This document shows, piece after piece, positions 37,830 through 46,336 of a stretch of 64,000 nucleotides of DNA (position 1 is the first letter of the stretch; every line of letters starts with the position of its first letter). This DNA comes from Massilia sp. Bi118. GTDB taxonomy: Bacteria > Pseudomonadota > Gammaproteobacteria > Burkholderiales > Burkholderiaceae_D. The translations under genes and the position numbers were made by a program. The stretch is taken from positions 62,001 to 126,000 of the forward strand of contig NZ_CAKKMV010000010.1 of assembly GCF_918697865.1 (NCBI RefSeq), read 5' to 3'. The notes beneath the pieces were generated by a model. It was not told the DNA's origin. It ran no database searches and was given only the letters and a program-made list of their open reading frames with translations.

Positions 37830-38782
37830 GCGGCCTCCCGTGCGCGCCGTGGCGACGGACCGAGGTCCAGTGCGGCGCGCCCGGCCAGGGCCAGCGCGGA
37901 AAAGCTGGGCGGCGCCGGCAGCGGCGGGCCGCTCAGCAGGTTCTGGCTCCAGTTGCGCCAGCCGCCCATCTGGCGTGCGACGCCGCGCGCGTGCAGGGCA
38001 GTGCCGCCCACGCCCAGCAGGGCGGTGGCCGCCAGCCAGGCCCGCGTGAGTCGCGAGGGCGCGGCGCGCGGACCTACGGTCTCCGCTGCCAGCAGGGCGG
38101 CGCCAACGGGCGGCAGGCTCACCGGCAGCCACATCGCCGGGTTGTGGAAGGCGCCGCGGAAGTGCAGCAGGGCCGCTTCCATGCTGGTGCCGGCCAGGCC
38201 GGCGGCCGTCAGCAGGCCCAGCGCGCGGCGGCGCGGCAGATGCGCCAGGGTCGGCGCGCCGCGTCCGACCTCGCGCGCGGCCAGGCCCAGCAGGCCGGCC
38301 AGGGACAGCGCCGCCGGCGCGCCCAGCGGCGCCGCATAGAACAGGTTGCCCCAGGAGAGGCCGCCGGGCCGGCGCAGCACGTTATAGATGTGGAAGCCGA
38401 AGCCTGCCACGCCCACCGCGCAGGCAGCGCCAAAGGGTAGCGGGGAGGTTGCGCGCGCGGGCCGGCGCGCTGCCTGCGCGGCGCCGGCCAATGCGAGCGC
38501 GGCACTGGCCAGCGGCGCGAACATGCCGGGATTCTCGAAGCCGCCGCGGTAGTGTTCGAGCGCGCTGTCGCTCAGCACCGAGGCGGCCAGCATGGCGGAG
38601 GACAGGTAGAGCTGGCCGGCGGCGCGGTTATCTGCATCCTCGCGCTGGAATGGCGCAGGCAGCGGCGGCGCCGGGCGCGGACGTGATCGCGTGGCCAGCA
38701 CCGCCGCCAGGCTCAGTCCAAGCGCGGCGGCGCCCAGCGCCAGCGCCGCCGGACTGGGCCCCGCTTCGGGCGCGGGGTTCAC
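37826..38782 (-). CDS. Internally duplicated hydrophobic membrane protein, unknown
   Basis: 318 residues, Ala/Leu/Gly/Pro-rich, with six to eight hydrophobic segments. The two halves look related: residues around 77-92 (HYRGGFENPGMFAPL) match those around 208-222 (HFRGAFHNPAMWLPV), and the FGFHIYNVLRRPGG segment of the first half corresponds to TALHARGVARQMGG of the second, each followed by a Trp/Leu-Phe or Trp-Ser/Leu-Leu stretch. The shared H-F/Y-R-G-x-F-x-N-P-x-M could bind a metal or heme or sit at a membrane interface. I do not recognise the family. Position inside the operon (ATGA overlaps on both sides) suggests it anchors the dehydrogenase or carries its electrons. Confidence 0.75.
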   Translation of the reverse strand: MNPAPEAGPSPAALALGAAALGLSLAAVLATRSRPRPAPPLPAPFQREDADNRAAGQLYLSSAMLAASVLSDSALEHYRGGFENPGMFAPLASAALALAGAAQAARRPARATSPLPFGAACAVGVAGFGFHIYNVLRRPGGLSWGNLFYAAPLGAPAALSLAGLLGLAAREVGRGAPTLAHLPRRRALGLLTAAGLAGTSMEAALLHFRGAFHNPAMWLPVSLPPVGAALLAAETVGPRAAPSRLTRAWLAATALLGVGGTALHARGVARQMGGWRNWSQNLLSGPPLPAPPSFSALALAGRAALDLGPSPRRAREAA

Positions 38783-40563
38783 GATTTATCCTTGGGCAGG
38801 ATCCCGCTCAAGACCTGGCGCGCCACGCCGGCCAGCATCGAGCCTTCCTTCGGATCGCCTTTTACGATCGTGCTCATGAAGGACTTGGCCTGCTCCAGCG
38901 TGATGTGCGAGGGCAGCGGCGGCACTTCCGGATCGGTCTTGAATTCCAGGACCACCGGGCGGTCCGCCGCGAACGCCTCGCGCCAGGCGGTCGCCACTTC
39001 TTCCGGGTTATCGCAGTAGATGCCCTTCAGGCCGATCAGCTCCGCAAAGCGGTGATAAGGCACGTCGGGGATCTGCTGGGTGGCGTCGAATTTCGGGTCG
39101 CCTTCCATCACGCGCTGTTCCCATGTCACCTGGTTCAGGTCCTGGTTGTTGAAGACGCAGACGATCCACCTTGGGTCCTTCCACAGGCGCCAGTACTTCG
39201 ACACCGTGATCAGCTCGGCCATGTTATTCATCTGCATGGCGCCGTCGCCGACCAGGGCGATCACGGGCCGGCCCGAATGCGCGAACTTGGCGGCGATCGC
39301 ATACGGCACCGCCGCGCCCATCGAAGCGAGGCCGCCGGACAGCGAATACATCTGGCCGCGCCGCACCCGCAAATCGCGCGCAAACCAGTTGGCGCAGGAG
39401 CCCGAGTCGCTGGTGACGATGGCGTCCGCCGGCAGCTGCGGCGACAGCTCCCAGGCCACGCGTTGGGGATTGAGCGGATTGGCCGGCTGCAGCGCGCGGT
39501 TCTCGAGCAGCTGCCAGGAATCCTTGACCTGCTCCTCGACGTGGCGGCGCCAGTCGCCGTCCTTCTGCTGCAGCAGCGGCAGCAGCAGGCGCAGGGTCTC
39601 GGCGCTGTCGCCGTGCAGGTTGACCTCGGCCGGATAGCGGATGCTGAGCATGGTCGGGTCGATGTCGATCTGCACCGCGCGCGCCTTGCCTTCTTCGGGC
39701 AGGAACTCCGCGTAGGGGAAGCCGGTGCCGATCATCAGCAGGGTGTCGCAGTGGGTCATCAGGTCCCAGCTGGCCTTGGTGCCGAGAATGCCGATCGAAC
39801 CGGTCACCCAGGGCAGGTCGTCGGGCAGGGCAGCCTTGCCCAGCAAAGCCTTGGCGGCGCCGGCATTCAGGCGGTCGGCCACGGCGATCACTTCGTCGGT
39901 GGCCTGAAGGGCGCCGGCGCCGACCAGGATCGCCACCTTCTTGCCGGCGTTCAGGACCTCGGCCGCGCGTCGCAGATCGACCTCCTGCGGCACCACGCGC
40001 GGCTTGCTGTAGCCGATGCCGGACAGGATGGAGCCGTGCTTGCGCGGCGGGTCCTCATTCGGGAGGTCCTGCAGGTCGTTGGGCAGCACCAGCACGCCGA
40101 TGCCGTTGCGGGCGATGACCGTGCGCATCGCGCGATCCAGCAGGTGCCGCACCTGCGAGGGCACCGCGGCTTCGTGCACGTAGTCGGCCACGTCCTGGAA
40201 CAGGCGCTCCAGGTTCAGCTCCTGCTGGTAGTGGGCGCCGCGCGCCGTGCGCGGGGCCTGGCCGCAGATCGCCAGCACCGGCACGTGGTCCATCTTCGCG
40301 TCGTACAGGCCGGTCACCAGGTGGGCCGCACCGGGGCCGCCGGTCGACAGGCAGACCCCGGGCTCGCCGGTGACCTTGGCGTGGGCCGAAGCCATGAAAG
40401 CCGCCATCTCCTCGTGCCGCACCTGGATGAATTCGATCTTGTGTTTGGCCCGCTGCAGGGCGCCCAGCACGCCGTTGATGCCGTCGCCAGGGTAGCCGAA
40501 GATGGTGCGCACGCCCCAGTCGTACAGGCGTTCGACGAAAAAGTCACCGACGGTTTTGCTCAT
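38779..40563 (-). CDS. Thiamine pyrophosphate-requiring enzyme, pyruvate oxidase/dehydrogenase-like
   Basis: 594 residues from the ATG at 40563. It has all three TPP-enzyme domains: an N-terminal pyrimidine-binding domain with the catalytic Glu in VRHEEMAAFMAS, a central domain (VAILVGAGAL) and the C-terminal TPP/Mg motif GDGAMQMNN. Overall it looks most like PoxB (pyruvate:quinone oxidoreductase), but acetolactate synthase, benzoylformate-type decarboxylases and similar enzymes share this layout. The cluster's 2-hydroxy-acid oxidase would make a 2-oxo acid, a fitting substrate for decarboxylation here. ATGA overlaps with the SDR and membrane-protein genes. Confidence 0.9.
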   Translation of the reverse strand: MSKTVGDFFVERLYDWGVRTIFGYPGDGINGVLGALQRAKHKIEFIQVRHEEMAAFMASAHAKVTGEPGVCLSTGGPGAAHLVTGLYDAKMDHVPVLAICGQAPRTARGAHYQQELNLERLFQDVADYVHEAAVPSQVRHLLDRAMRTVIARNGIGVLVLPNDLQDLPNEDPPRKHGSILSGIGYSKPRVVPQEVDLRRAAEVLNAGKKVAILVGAGALQATDEVIAVADRLNAGAAKALLGKAALPDDLPWVTGSIGILGTKASWDLMTHCDTLLMIGTGFPYAEFLPEEGKARAVQIDIDPTMLSIRYPAEVNLHGDSAETLRLLLPLLQQKDGDWRRHVEEQVKDSWQLLENRALQPANPLNPQRVAWELSPQLPADAIVTSDSGSCANWFARDLRVRRGQMYSLSGGLASMGAAVPYAIAAKFAHSGRPVIALVGDGAMQMNNMAELITVSKYWRLWKDPRWIVCVFNNQDLNQVTWEQRVMEGDPKFDATQQIPDVPYHRFAELIGLKGIYCDNPEEVATAWREAFAADRPVVLEFKTDPEVPPLPSHITLEQAKSFMSTIVKGDPKEGSMLAGVARQVLSGILPKDKS

Positions 40564-41561
40564 GCACTTCTCCTTTTCGATAAGCCATACAGGCCGGCGC
40601 CCAGGGCGGCCGCCGCCCACAGCCAGCCGCGGTGCTTCGCGGCCCAGAATTCCGGGCTGACGGTCCAGGCGTCGCGGTCGAAGCTGCCGTGGGCCGCGTA
40701 GGGGCCGGGCACTGGCGTCCACAGGTTGTTGGGCCGGTCGGCCGGGATGGGGTCAAGGCTCTGCTGGCCGGCGATGCCGGTGCGCGCCAGGTAACGGTCG
40801 AGCAGGCGCGGGACGAATTTCTCGGCCAGCACCGCGCCCAGGGTCGGGTAGCCGACGCAGATCTCGGCGCGCTTCGAATGCGCGGCCCACCAGATGGCGC
40901 GGCCGGCGACTTCCGGCTGGTAGCAGGTGCCGGTCGGCTTCGGGTGATGCGTCAGCGTGGTCTTGCACCAGTCGAACTGCGGCGTGTTCACCCCCGGCAT
41001 GTCGACGATCACCAGGTGGACCTTGCTGTGCTCGTGTTCGAGCTCGGTGCGCAGCGACTGCGTGAAGCCTTTGATGGCATGCTTGGCGCCGCAATAGGGC
41101 GACTGCAGCGGAATCGAGCGGTAGGCGAGGGCGGAGCCGACCTGCAGGATGGTGCCGCGGCCGCGCGGCCGCATGCGCTTCAGCGCCGCCATCGTGCCCC
41201 ACACGAAGCCGTGGTAGGTGACGTCGGTGACGCGGCGGTAGTCCTCGGGAGAGATGTCGGCGAAGGGCGCGAACATAGTGACCATCGCATTGTTGACCCA
41301 GATGTCGATGGGCCCCAGCTCGGCCTCGGCGCGCTGCGCGGCGGCTTCGACCTGGGCGTGGTCGGCGGTATCGGCGACGATGGCGATGGCTTGCGGCGAG
41401 CCGAGGCGCTCGGCTTCGGCCCGCGCCGCCTCCAGGCGATCGGGCTCGCGCGCGATCAGCGCAATTCTTGCGTGATGCTGGGCGAATTCGCGCACCGCGG
41501 CGCGGCCGATGCCCGCGCTGGCGCCGGTGATCACCACCACTTCCTGTGCCGGGTCCCTCAT
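40560..41561 (-). CDS. Short-chain dehydrogenase/reductase with C-terminal membrane tail
   Basis: 333 residues, longer than the usual 250. Cofactor loop TGASAGIG (12-19), NNA (90-92), catalytic S143, Y156 and K160 (SPYCGAK) are present. About 80 extra C-terminal residues end in a hydrophobic helix WLWAAAALGAGLYGLSKRR, so the enzyme may be tethered to the inner membrane with the next proteins of the operon. It starts the set of ATGA-linked genes; a FemAB-like gene on the same strand ends 65 nt upstream. Confidence 0.9.
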   Translation of the reverse strand: MRDPAQEVVVITGASAGIGRAAVREFAQHHARIALIAREPDRLEAARAEAERLGSPQAIAIVADTADHAQVEAAAQRAEAELGPIDIWVNNAMVTMFAPFADISPEDYRRVTDVTYHGFVWGTMAALKRMRPRGRGTILQVGSALAYRSIPLQSPYCGAKHAIKGFTQSLRTELEHEHSKVHLVIVDMPGVNTPQFDWCKTTLTHHPKPTGTCYQPEVAGRAIWWAAHSKRAEICVGYPTLGAVLAEKFVPRLLDRYLARTGIAGQQSLDPIPADRPNNLWTPVPGPYAAHGSFDRDAWTVSPEFWAAKHRGWLWAAAALGAGLYGLSKRRSA

Positions 41562-41626
41562 GGCTGCTCCTTGCGTTTGCCAGGAGTAGTGAAGCTTAGC
41601 ACCAGGCGGCCAGGAGCCGCGCCACG

Positions 41627-42778
41627 TTATGTTTGTGCAAATGTATTTGGCTTGAATGGATTACGATCGTTCAACTCATCGATATACTCGTCGATCCCGC
41701 CGCTTTCCCGCTCCAGGAAGCGCTCCACCGCATCCGCAAAGCTCGGGTGCTTCAGCCAGTGCGCCGACCAGGTCCGGGTCGGCAGGAAGCCGCGCGCCAT
41801 CTTGTGCTCGCCCTGGGCGCCGCCCTCGAACACCTGGATCTTTTGCTCGATGCAGAATTCCAGCGGCTGGTAGTAGGCGGTCTCGAAGTGCAGGCAGGGC
41901 ACGTGCTCGAGCGCGCCCCAGTAGCGGCCGTAGAGCGTGGTCTCGTCGTGCACGACCAGCGAGGCGGCGATCGGCTCGCCGTCCCGCTCCGCCAGCACCA
42001 GCAGGAGGTTTCGCGGCATCTCGCGTCCGATGCGCCGGAAGAATTCCAGGTTCAGGTAGGGCTTCGAAAAATGCTCTGCATAGGTGTGGCGGTAGCAGCG
42101 CGTGAAGAAGCGCCAGTCCTCGTCAAGGGCATCGACGCCGCGCACCCGGCGCATGGTGATGCCGGCCTCGAGCACCTTGCGCCGCTCGGCGCGGATGTTC
42201 TTGCGCTTCTTCTGTTCCAGCGTGGCGAGGAAGGCCTCGAACGAGGCGTAGCCGGCGTTCATCCAATGGAACTGCACGCCGCTCCGCAGCAGATAGCCCG
42301 CCTCGGCCAGCTGCCTGGCCTCTTCTTCGGGCGGGAACAGGAGATGGGTCGAGGACACGTCGGACGCCTGCTGGACGCTCTGCAGGACTTCGATCAGGGC
42401 GGCGCGCGCGGCAGCGTCGACCGCCATCAGGCGCGGACCCGTTACCGGCGTGAAGGGGATTGCGCTCAGCAGCTTCGGATAGTACTCGAGGCCGTTGCGC
42501 TGGTAGGCGTCGGCCCAGGCCCAGTCGAACACGTATTCGCCGTAGGAATGCCCCTTTACGTAGAGCGGCAGGGCGGCAGCGAGCTGGTCGCCCTCATACA
42601 GGACGATGAACTGCGGCTGCCAGCCGGTCTCCGGGCTGGCGCTGCCGGATTCGTGCAGGGCGTGCAGGAAGGCGTAGGAGAGGAAAGGGTTGGCGTTGGA
42701 CTGCCGGGCTACCAGGGCGTTCCAGGCCGTTTGGCCGATCTCGGACAAGGAGGAAGCGATATGCGTGCGATAATTCAA
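41627..42778 (-). CDS. GNAT/FemAB-like protein (peptidogalycan-type, DUF482)
   Basis: 383 residues, cytoplasmic. The pattern (FLSYAFLHALHESGSA near the start, EQKKRKNIRAERRKVLEAGI in the middle, HFETAYYQPLEFCIEQ and FEGGAQGEHKMARGF late) matches the widespread proteobacterial family often named peptidogalycan biosynthesis protein or GNAT acetyltransferase, related to FemAB aminoacyl transferases. Function is not established. It is divergent from nadE with only 29 nt between start codons, so the two promoters must overlap. Confidence 0.85.
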   Translation of the reverse strand: MNYRTHIASSLSEIGQTAWNALVARQSNANPFLSYAFLHALHESGSASPETGWQPQFIVLYEGDQLAAALPLYVKGHSYGEYVFDWAWADAYQRNGLEYYPKLLSAIPFTPVTGPRLMAVDAAARAALIEVLQSVQQASDVSSTHLLFPPEEEARQLAEAGYLLRSGVQFHWMNAGYASFEAFLATLEQKKRKNIRAERRKVLEAGITMRRVRGVDALDEDWRFFTRCYRHTYAEHFSKPYLNLEFFRRIGREMPRNLLLVLAERDGEPIAASLVVHDETTLYGRYWGALEHVPCLHFETAYYQPLEFCIEQKIQVFEGGAQGEHKMARGFLPTRTWSAHWLKHPSFADAVERFLERESGGIDEYIDELNDRNPFKPNTFAQT

Positions 42779-42807
42779 GATGACTTCCGAATAATGAAAA
42801 GCTGAAC

Positions 42808-44871
42808 ATGGACAAGCGATTCTTCAATCTGTACTCGCACGACTTTGCGCGCGTTGCAGTGGCCAGCCCGCGCTGCCGCGTCGCCGACCCCGCTTTCAAC
42901 GTCCAGGAGACGCTGCGCCTGGCGAAGGAAGCGGCCGATCAGGGCGCCGTGCTGGTCGCCTTTCCGGAACTGGGCCTGTCCGCCTACAGCTGCGACGACC
43001 TGTTCCACCAGCGCGCGCTGCTCGAAGCCGTCGTCGACGCCCTGGGCAAAGTCGTCGAGGCCTCGAAAACCCTGCCGCTGGCCATGGTCGTCGGCGCGCC
43101 GCTGCGCGTGAACCATGTGCTGTTCAATTGCGCGGTGGTGGTGGCCGGCGGCCGCATCCTGGGCGTGGTGCCGAAGTGCTACCTGCCCAATTATGGCGAA
43201 TTTTACGAAAGCCGGCAGTTCAGTGCGGCGGACAACGCAGCGGTGGACCGTATTACGCTGCTCGGCCAGGACGTGCCCTTCGGCCCGGAGCAGCTGTTCG
43301 AATTAGAAAATAACCCCCTATTCCGCTTCCACGTCGAGATCTGCGAAGACGTCTGGGTGCCGGTGCCGCCGTCCTCCTTCGCGGCCCTGGCCGGCGCCAC
43401 GGTGCTGGTCAACCTGTCGGCCTCGAACGTGGTGGTGGGCAAGAGCGGCTACCGGCACCAGCTGGTGAGCCAGCAGTCGGCGCGCTGCCTGGCGGCCTAC
43501 CTGTACACCTCGGCCGGCCTGGGCGAATCGAGCACCGACATGTCCTGGGACGGGCAGTCGCTGATCTACGAAAAGGGCGACCTGCTGGCCCAGTCCGAGC
43601 GCTTCCTGCAGGAGTCGCACCTGATCTTCGCCGACGTCGACCTGGAGCGCCTCTCGCTCGACCGCATGCACACGACCACCTTTGCGCAGTCGGTGCGCCG
43701 CCATGCCGGCGAGGTCGAGAAATTCCGCACGACGCGCTTCGCCCTCGAACTGCCGCTGCACAAGGACCTGCCGCTGGATCGCACCATCGAGCGCTTCCCC
43801 TACGTGCCGGCGGACGGCAAACGTCGCGACGAGCGCTGCACCGAGGTCTACAACATCCAGGTCCAGGCCCTGCTGCAGCGCCTGCAATCGTCCGGCCACC
43901 AGAGGGTCGTGATCGGCATCTCGGGCGGGCTGGACTCGACCCATGCGCTGCTGGTCTGCGCCAAGGCCATGGACCGCCTCGGCCTGCCGCGCACCAACAT
44001 CCTCGCCTATACGATGCCGGGCTTTGCCACCAGCGAACGCACGCTCAGGCAGGCGCGCGAGCTGATGGAAGTGGTCGGCGCCACCGCCCACGAAATCGAC
44101 ATCCGCCCCAGCTGCATCCAGATGCTGAAGGACCTCGGCCACCCTTACGCCGAGGGCAAGGAAGAGTACGACGTCACCTTCGAGAACGTGCAGGCGGGCG
44201 AGCGCACCTCCCACCTGTTCCGGCTGGCGAACCACCATCACGCGATCGTAATCGGCACCGGCGACCTGTCCGAGCTGGCGCTGGGCTGGTGCACCTATGG
44301 CGTGGGCGACCACATGTCGCACTACAACGTGAACGCCAGCGTGCCCAAGACCCTGATCTCGCACCTGGTGCGCTGGGTGGCCGATACCCACCAGATCGGG
44401 GATACGGGCTCCGATGTGCTGATCAAGGTGCTGGAGACGGAGATCAGCCCGGAACTGGTGCCCGGTAAAGCCAGCGACGAGGGCAGCAAGCCATCGCAGG
44501 TGACCGAAGACTTCATCGGCCCCTACGAGCTGCAAGACTTCAATCTCTACTACACGCTGCGCTACGGCTTCGCGCCGACCAAGGTTGCCTTCCTCTCGTA
44601 CAGCGCGTGGCGTGACCGCAGCGTGGGTCCGTGGCCGGAAGGCGGCAGCCCGGCGCGCAACGAATACGGCCTCGCGGCCATCAAGAAAAACCTGGGCATC
44701 TTCTTGTGGCGCTTCTTCAAGACCAGCCAGTTCAAGCGTTCCTGCGTGCCGAACGGACCGAAGGTCGGCAACGGCGGCTCCCTCTCGCCGCGCGGCGACT
44801 GGCGTGCGCCCAGCGATTCGGAAGCCACGGTGTGGATGGAACAGCTGGCGAAGATCCCGGACCAGGCATAA
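42808..44871 (+). CDS. nadE: Glutamine-dependent NAD+ synthetase
   Basis: 687 residues. The N-terminal nitrilase-type glutaminase has the triad E54 (FPELGLSAY), K123 (VPKCYLPNY) and C179 (EICEDVW). The C-terminal synthetase has the ATP-pyrophosphatase loop SGGLDST from S372, and [12 protein letters not shown] downstream. It amidates nicotinic acid adenine dinucleotide to NAD+ using ammonia channelled from glutamine. glnB follows after 20 nt, an arrangement common in betaproteobacteria and a logical link between glutamine status and NAD supply. Confidence 0.95.
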   Translation: MDKRFFNLYSHDFARVAVASPRCRVADPAFNVQETLRLAKEAADQGAVLVAFPELGLSAYSCDDLFHQRALLEAVVDALGKVVEASKTLPLAMVVGAPLRVNHVLFNCAVVVAGGRILGVVPKCYLPNYGEFYESRQFSAADNAAVDRITLLGQDVPFGPEQLFELENNPLFRFHVEICEDVWVPVPPSSFAALAGATVLVNLSASNVVVGKSGYRHQLVSQQSARCLAAYLYTSAGLGESSTDMSWDGQSLIYEKGDLLAQSERFLQESHLIFADVDLERLSLDRMHTTTFAQSVRRHAGEVEKFRTTRFALELPLHKDLPLDRTIERFPYVPADGKRRDERCTEVYNIQVQALLQRLQSSGHQRVVIGISGGLDSTHALLVCAKAMDRLGLPRTNILAYTMPGFATSERTLRQARELMEVVGATAHEIDIRPSCIQMLKDLGHPYAEGKEEYDVTFENVQAGERTSHLFRLANHHHAIVIGTGDLSELALGWCTYGVGDHMSHYNVNASVPKTLISHLVRWVADTHQIGDTGSDVLIKVLETEISPELVPGKASDEGSKPSQVTEDFIGPYELQDFNLYYTLRYGFAPTKVAFLSYSAWRDRSVGPWPEGGSPARNEYGLAAIKKNLGIFLWRFFKTSQFKRSCVPNGPKVGNGGSLSPRGDWRAPSDSEATVWMEQLAKIPDQA

Positions 44872-44882
44872 CCAACGACTAG

Positions 44883-45230
<348 letters not shown>

Positions 45231-45251
45231 AACACGCTTGGCGTTTCTATC

Positions 45252-45292
45252 GGCCTCATGTTACATTTCTTGTTTAAATGTTACACGAGGCC
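45252..45292. promoter_or_regulatory. Inverted repeat enclosing two ATGTTACA direct repeats
   Basis: GGCCTC (45252-45257) and GAGGCC (45287-45292) can pair, and inside lie two copies of ATGTTACA at 45258-45265 and 45278-45285, exactly 20 bp apart (two helical turns). It sits between glnB and the receiver gene. It may be a tandem regulator site for the receiver gene promoter or a weak terminator of glnB; no T-run follows. Confidence 0.5.
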
Positions 45293-45309
45293 ATAGGCCG
45301 GGCAGATGC

Positions 45310-45666
45310 GTGGATGAGTTGACGGGAAAACACATATTGGTAGTCGACGACGAAGAGGCGGTCGGCTACGTTTTCGAGCGCTACCTGGCGATCAAGGGCT
45401 ACCGCGTGTCGGTGGCCCATAGCGGGGAACAGGCGCTGGAAAGCTTCCAGGCGGACCTGCCCGATCTGGTCATCAGCGACTACAAGATGCCGGGCATGAA
45501 CGGCGACGAATTGCTGCGCCGCCTGCGCGCAATGCAGCCGGGCCTGCCGGCTGTGATGATCTCGGCCAATCCGATCGACGTCGGGCCGATGCTGGATGGC
45601 GTCGCGTTCTTCCCCAAGCCGGTCTCGCTCGACACCCTGGTCGAGCATCTCGAAACCGTGCTCTGA
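45310..45666 (+). CDS. Single-domain response regulator (CheY-like receiver)
   Basis: 118 residues from a GTG at 45310. Upstream codons back to 45238 are open but would run through the repeat region and glnB's trailer, so the GTG is preferred although its ribosome site is weak. The receiver has the acidic pair D13-D14, phospho-acceptor D57 (ISDYKMPGMNG), S86 and K104 (FFPKPV). There is no output domain. The cognate kinase is not certain: the phytochrome kinase at 46337 lacks an adjacent regulator and is a candidate by proximity only. Confidence 0.82.
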   Translation: MDELTGKHILVVDDEEAVGYVFERYLAIKGYRVSVAHSGEQALESFQADLPDLVISDYKMPGMNGDELLRRLRAMQPGLPAVMISANPIDVGPMLDGVAFFPKPVSLDTLVEHLETVL

Positions 45667-45669
45667 AAA

Positions 45670-46275
45670 TCAGCGTCCCACCTGCACATTGAAGCGCCAG
45701 GTCAGCAGGCGCAGGCCGCTGATGAAGAAGGCGCTCGACCACAGGGCGAACTCCCTGGGAATGCCATACATCCCCATCAGCAGGAACAGCCAGCATCCGA
45801 GGAAGGCGCAGATCGCATAGGGTTTGCCGTCGCGGAACACCATCGGCACTTCATTGCAGACGATGTCGCGCAGGACCCCGCCGAAGATCCCGGTGATCAC
45901 GCCCATCATTGAGGCAATGAAGATCGGCATGTGGGCCTCCAGTGCCGAGGACACGCCGGCGACGGAAAACAGGCCGAGACCCAGGGCATCGGCGATCACG
46001 ATCAGGCGTTCGGAGACGATGTGGCGCAAGGTCTTCATCAAGGGCGAGGCCACCAGCGCCAGCACGAAGATCAGGATCGCGTATTCCTGGTGCTGGACCC
46101 AGAACAGCGGCCGCCTGTCGAGCAGGATGTCGCGCAGGGTGCCGCCGCCGAATGCGGCGATGAAGGCGACGGTGAACACGCCCACCAGGTCCATGCGCTT
46201 GCGGCGCGCTTCGATGAAGCCCGAGAACGCGCCGACCAGGACGGCGGTGATTTCAATGACGGTGACCAGTCTCAT
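45670..46275 (-). CDS. TRIC/UPF0126-type inner-membrane cation channel protein
   Basis: 201 residues with six to seven helices arranged as two repeats, each carrying a Gly-rich turn ending in RD: GGGTLRDILL near 44 and GGVLRDIVCNEVP near 131. This is the signature of bacterial trimeric intracellular cation (TRIC) channels, formerly UPF0126/YicG. It conducts monovalent cations in family members studied. It ends 3 nt from the convergent receiver gene. Confidence 0.92.
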   Translation of the reverse strand: MRLVTVIEITAVLVGAFSGFIEARRKRMDLVGVFTVAFIAAFGGGTLRDILLDRRPLFWVQHQEYAILIFVLALVASPLMKTLRHIVSERLIVIADALGLGLFSVAGVSSALEAHMPIFIASMMGVITGIFGGVLRDIVCNEVPMVFRDGKPYAICAFLGCWLFLLMGMYGIPREFALWSSAFFISGLRLLTWRFNVQVGR

Positions 46276-46336
46276 GCAATGTGGGCGAGTGGCGATGTTG
46301 CTAGACTAACATGCCGAGCCCGACAGTGTAAGCGCG

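Noticed and set aside
45238..45309. Longer start for the receiver protein
   Set aside because: Would translate the inverted-repeat region and add Cys-rich residues before the receiver fold; GTG at 45310 fits better.
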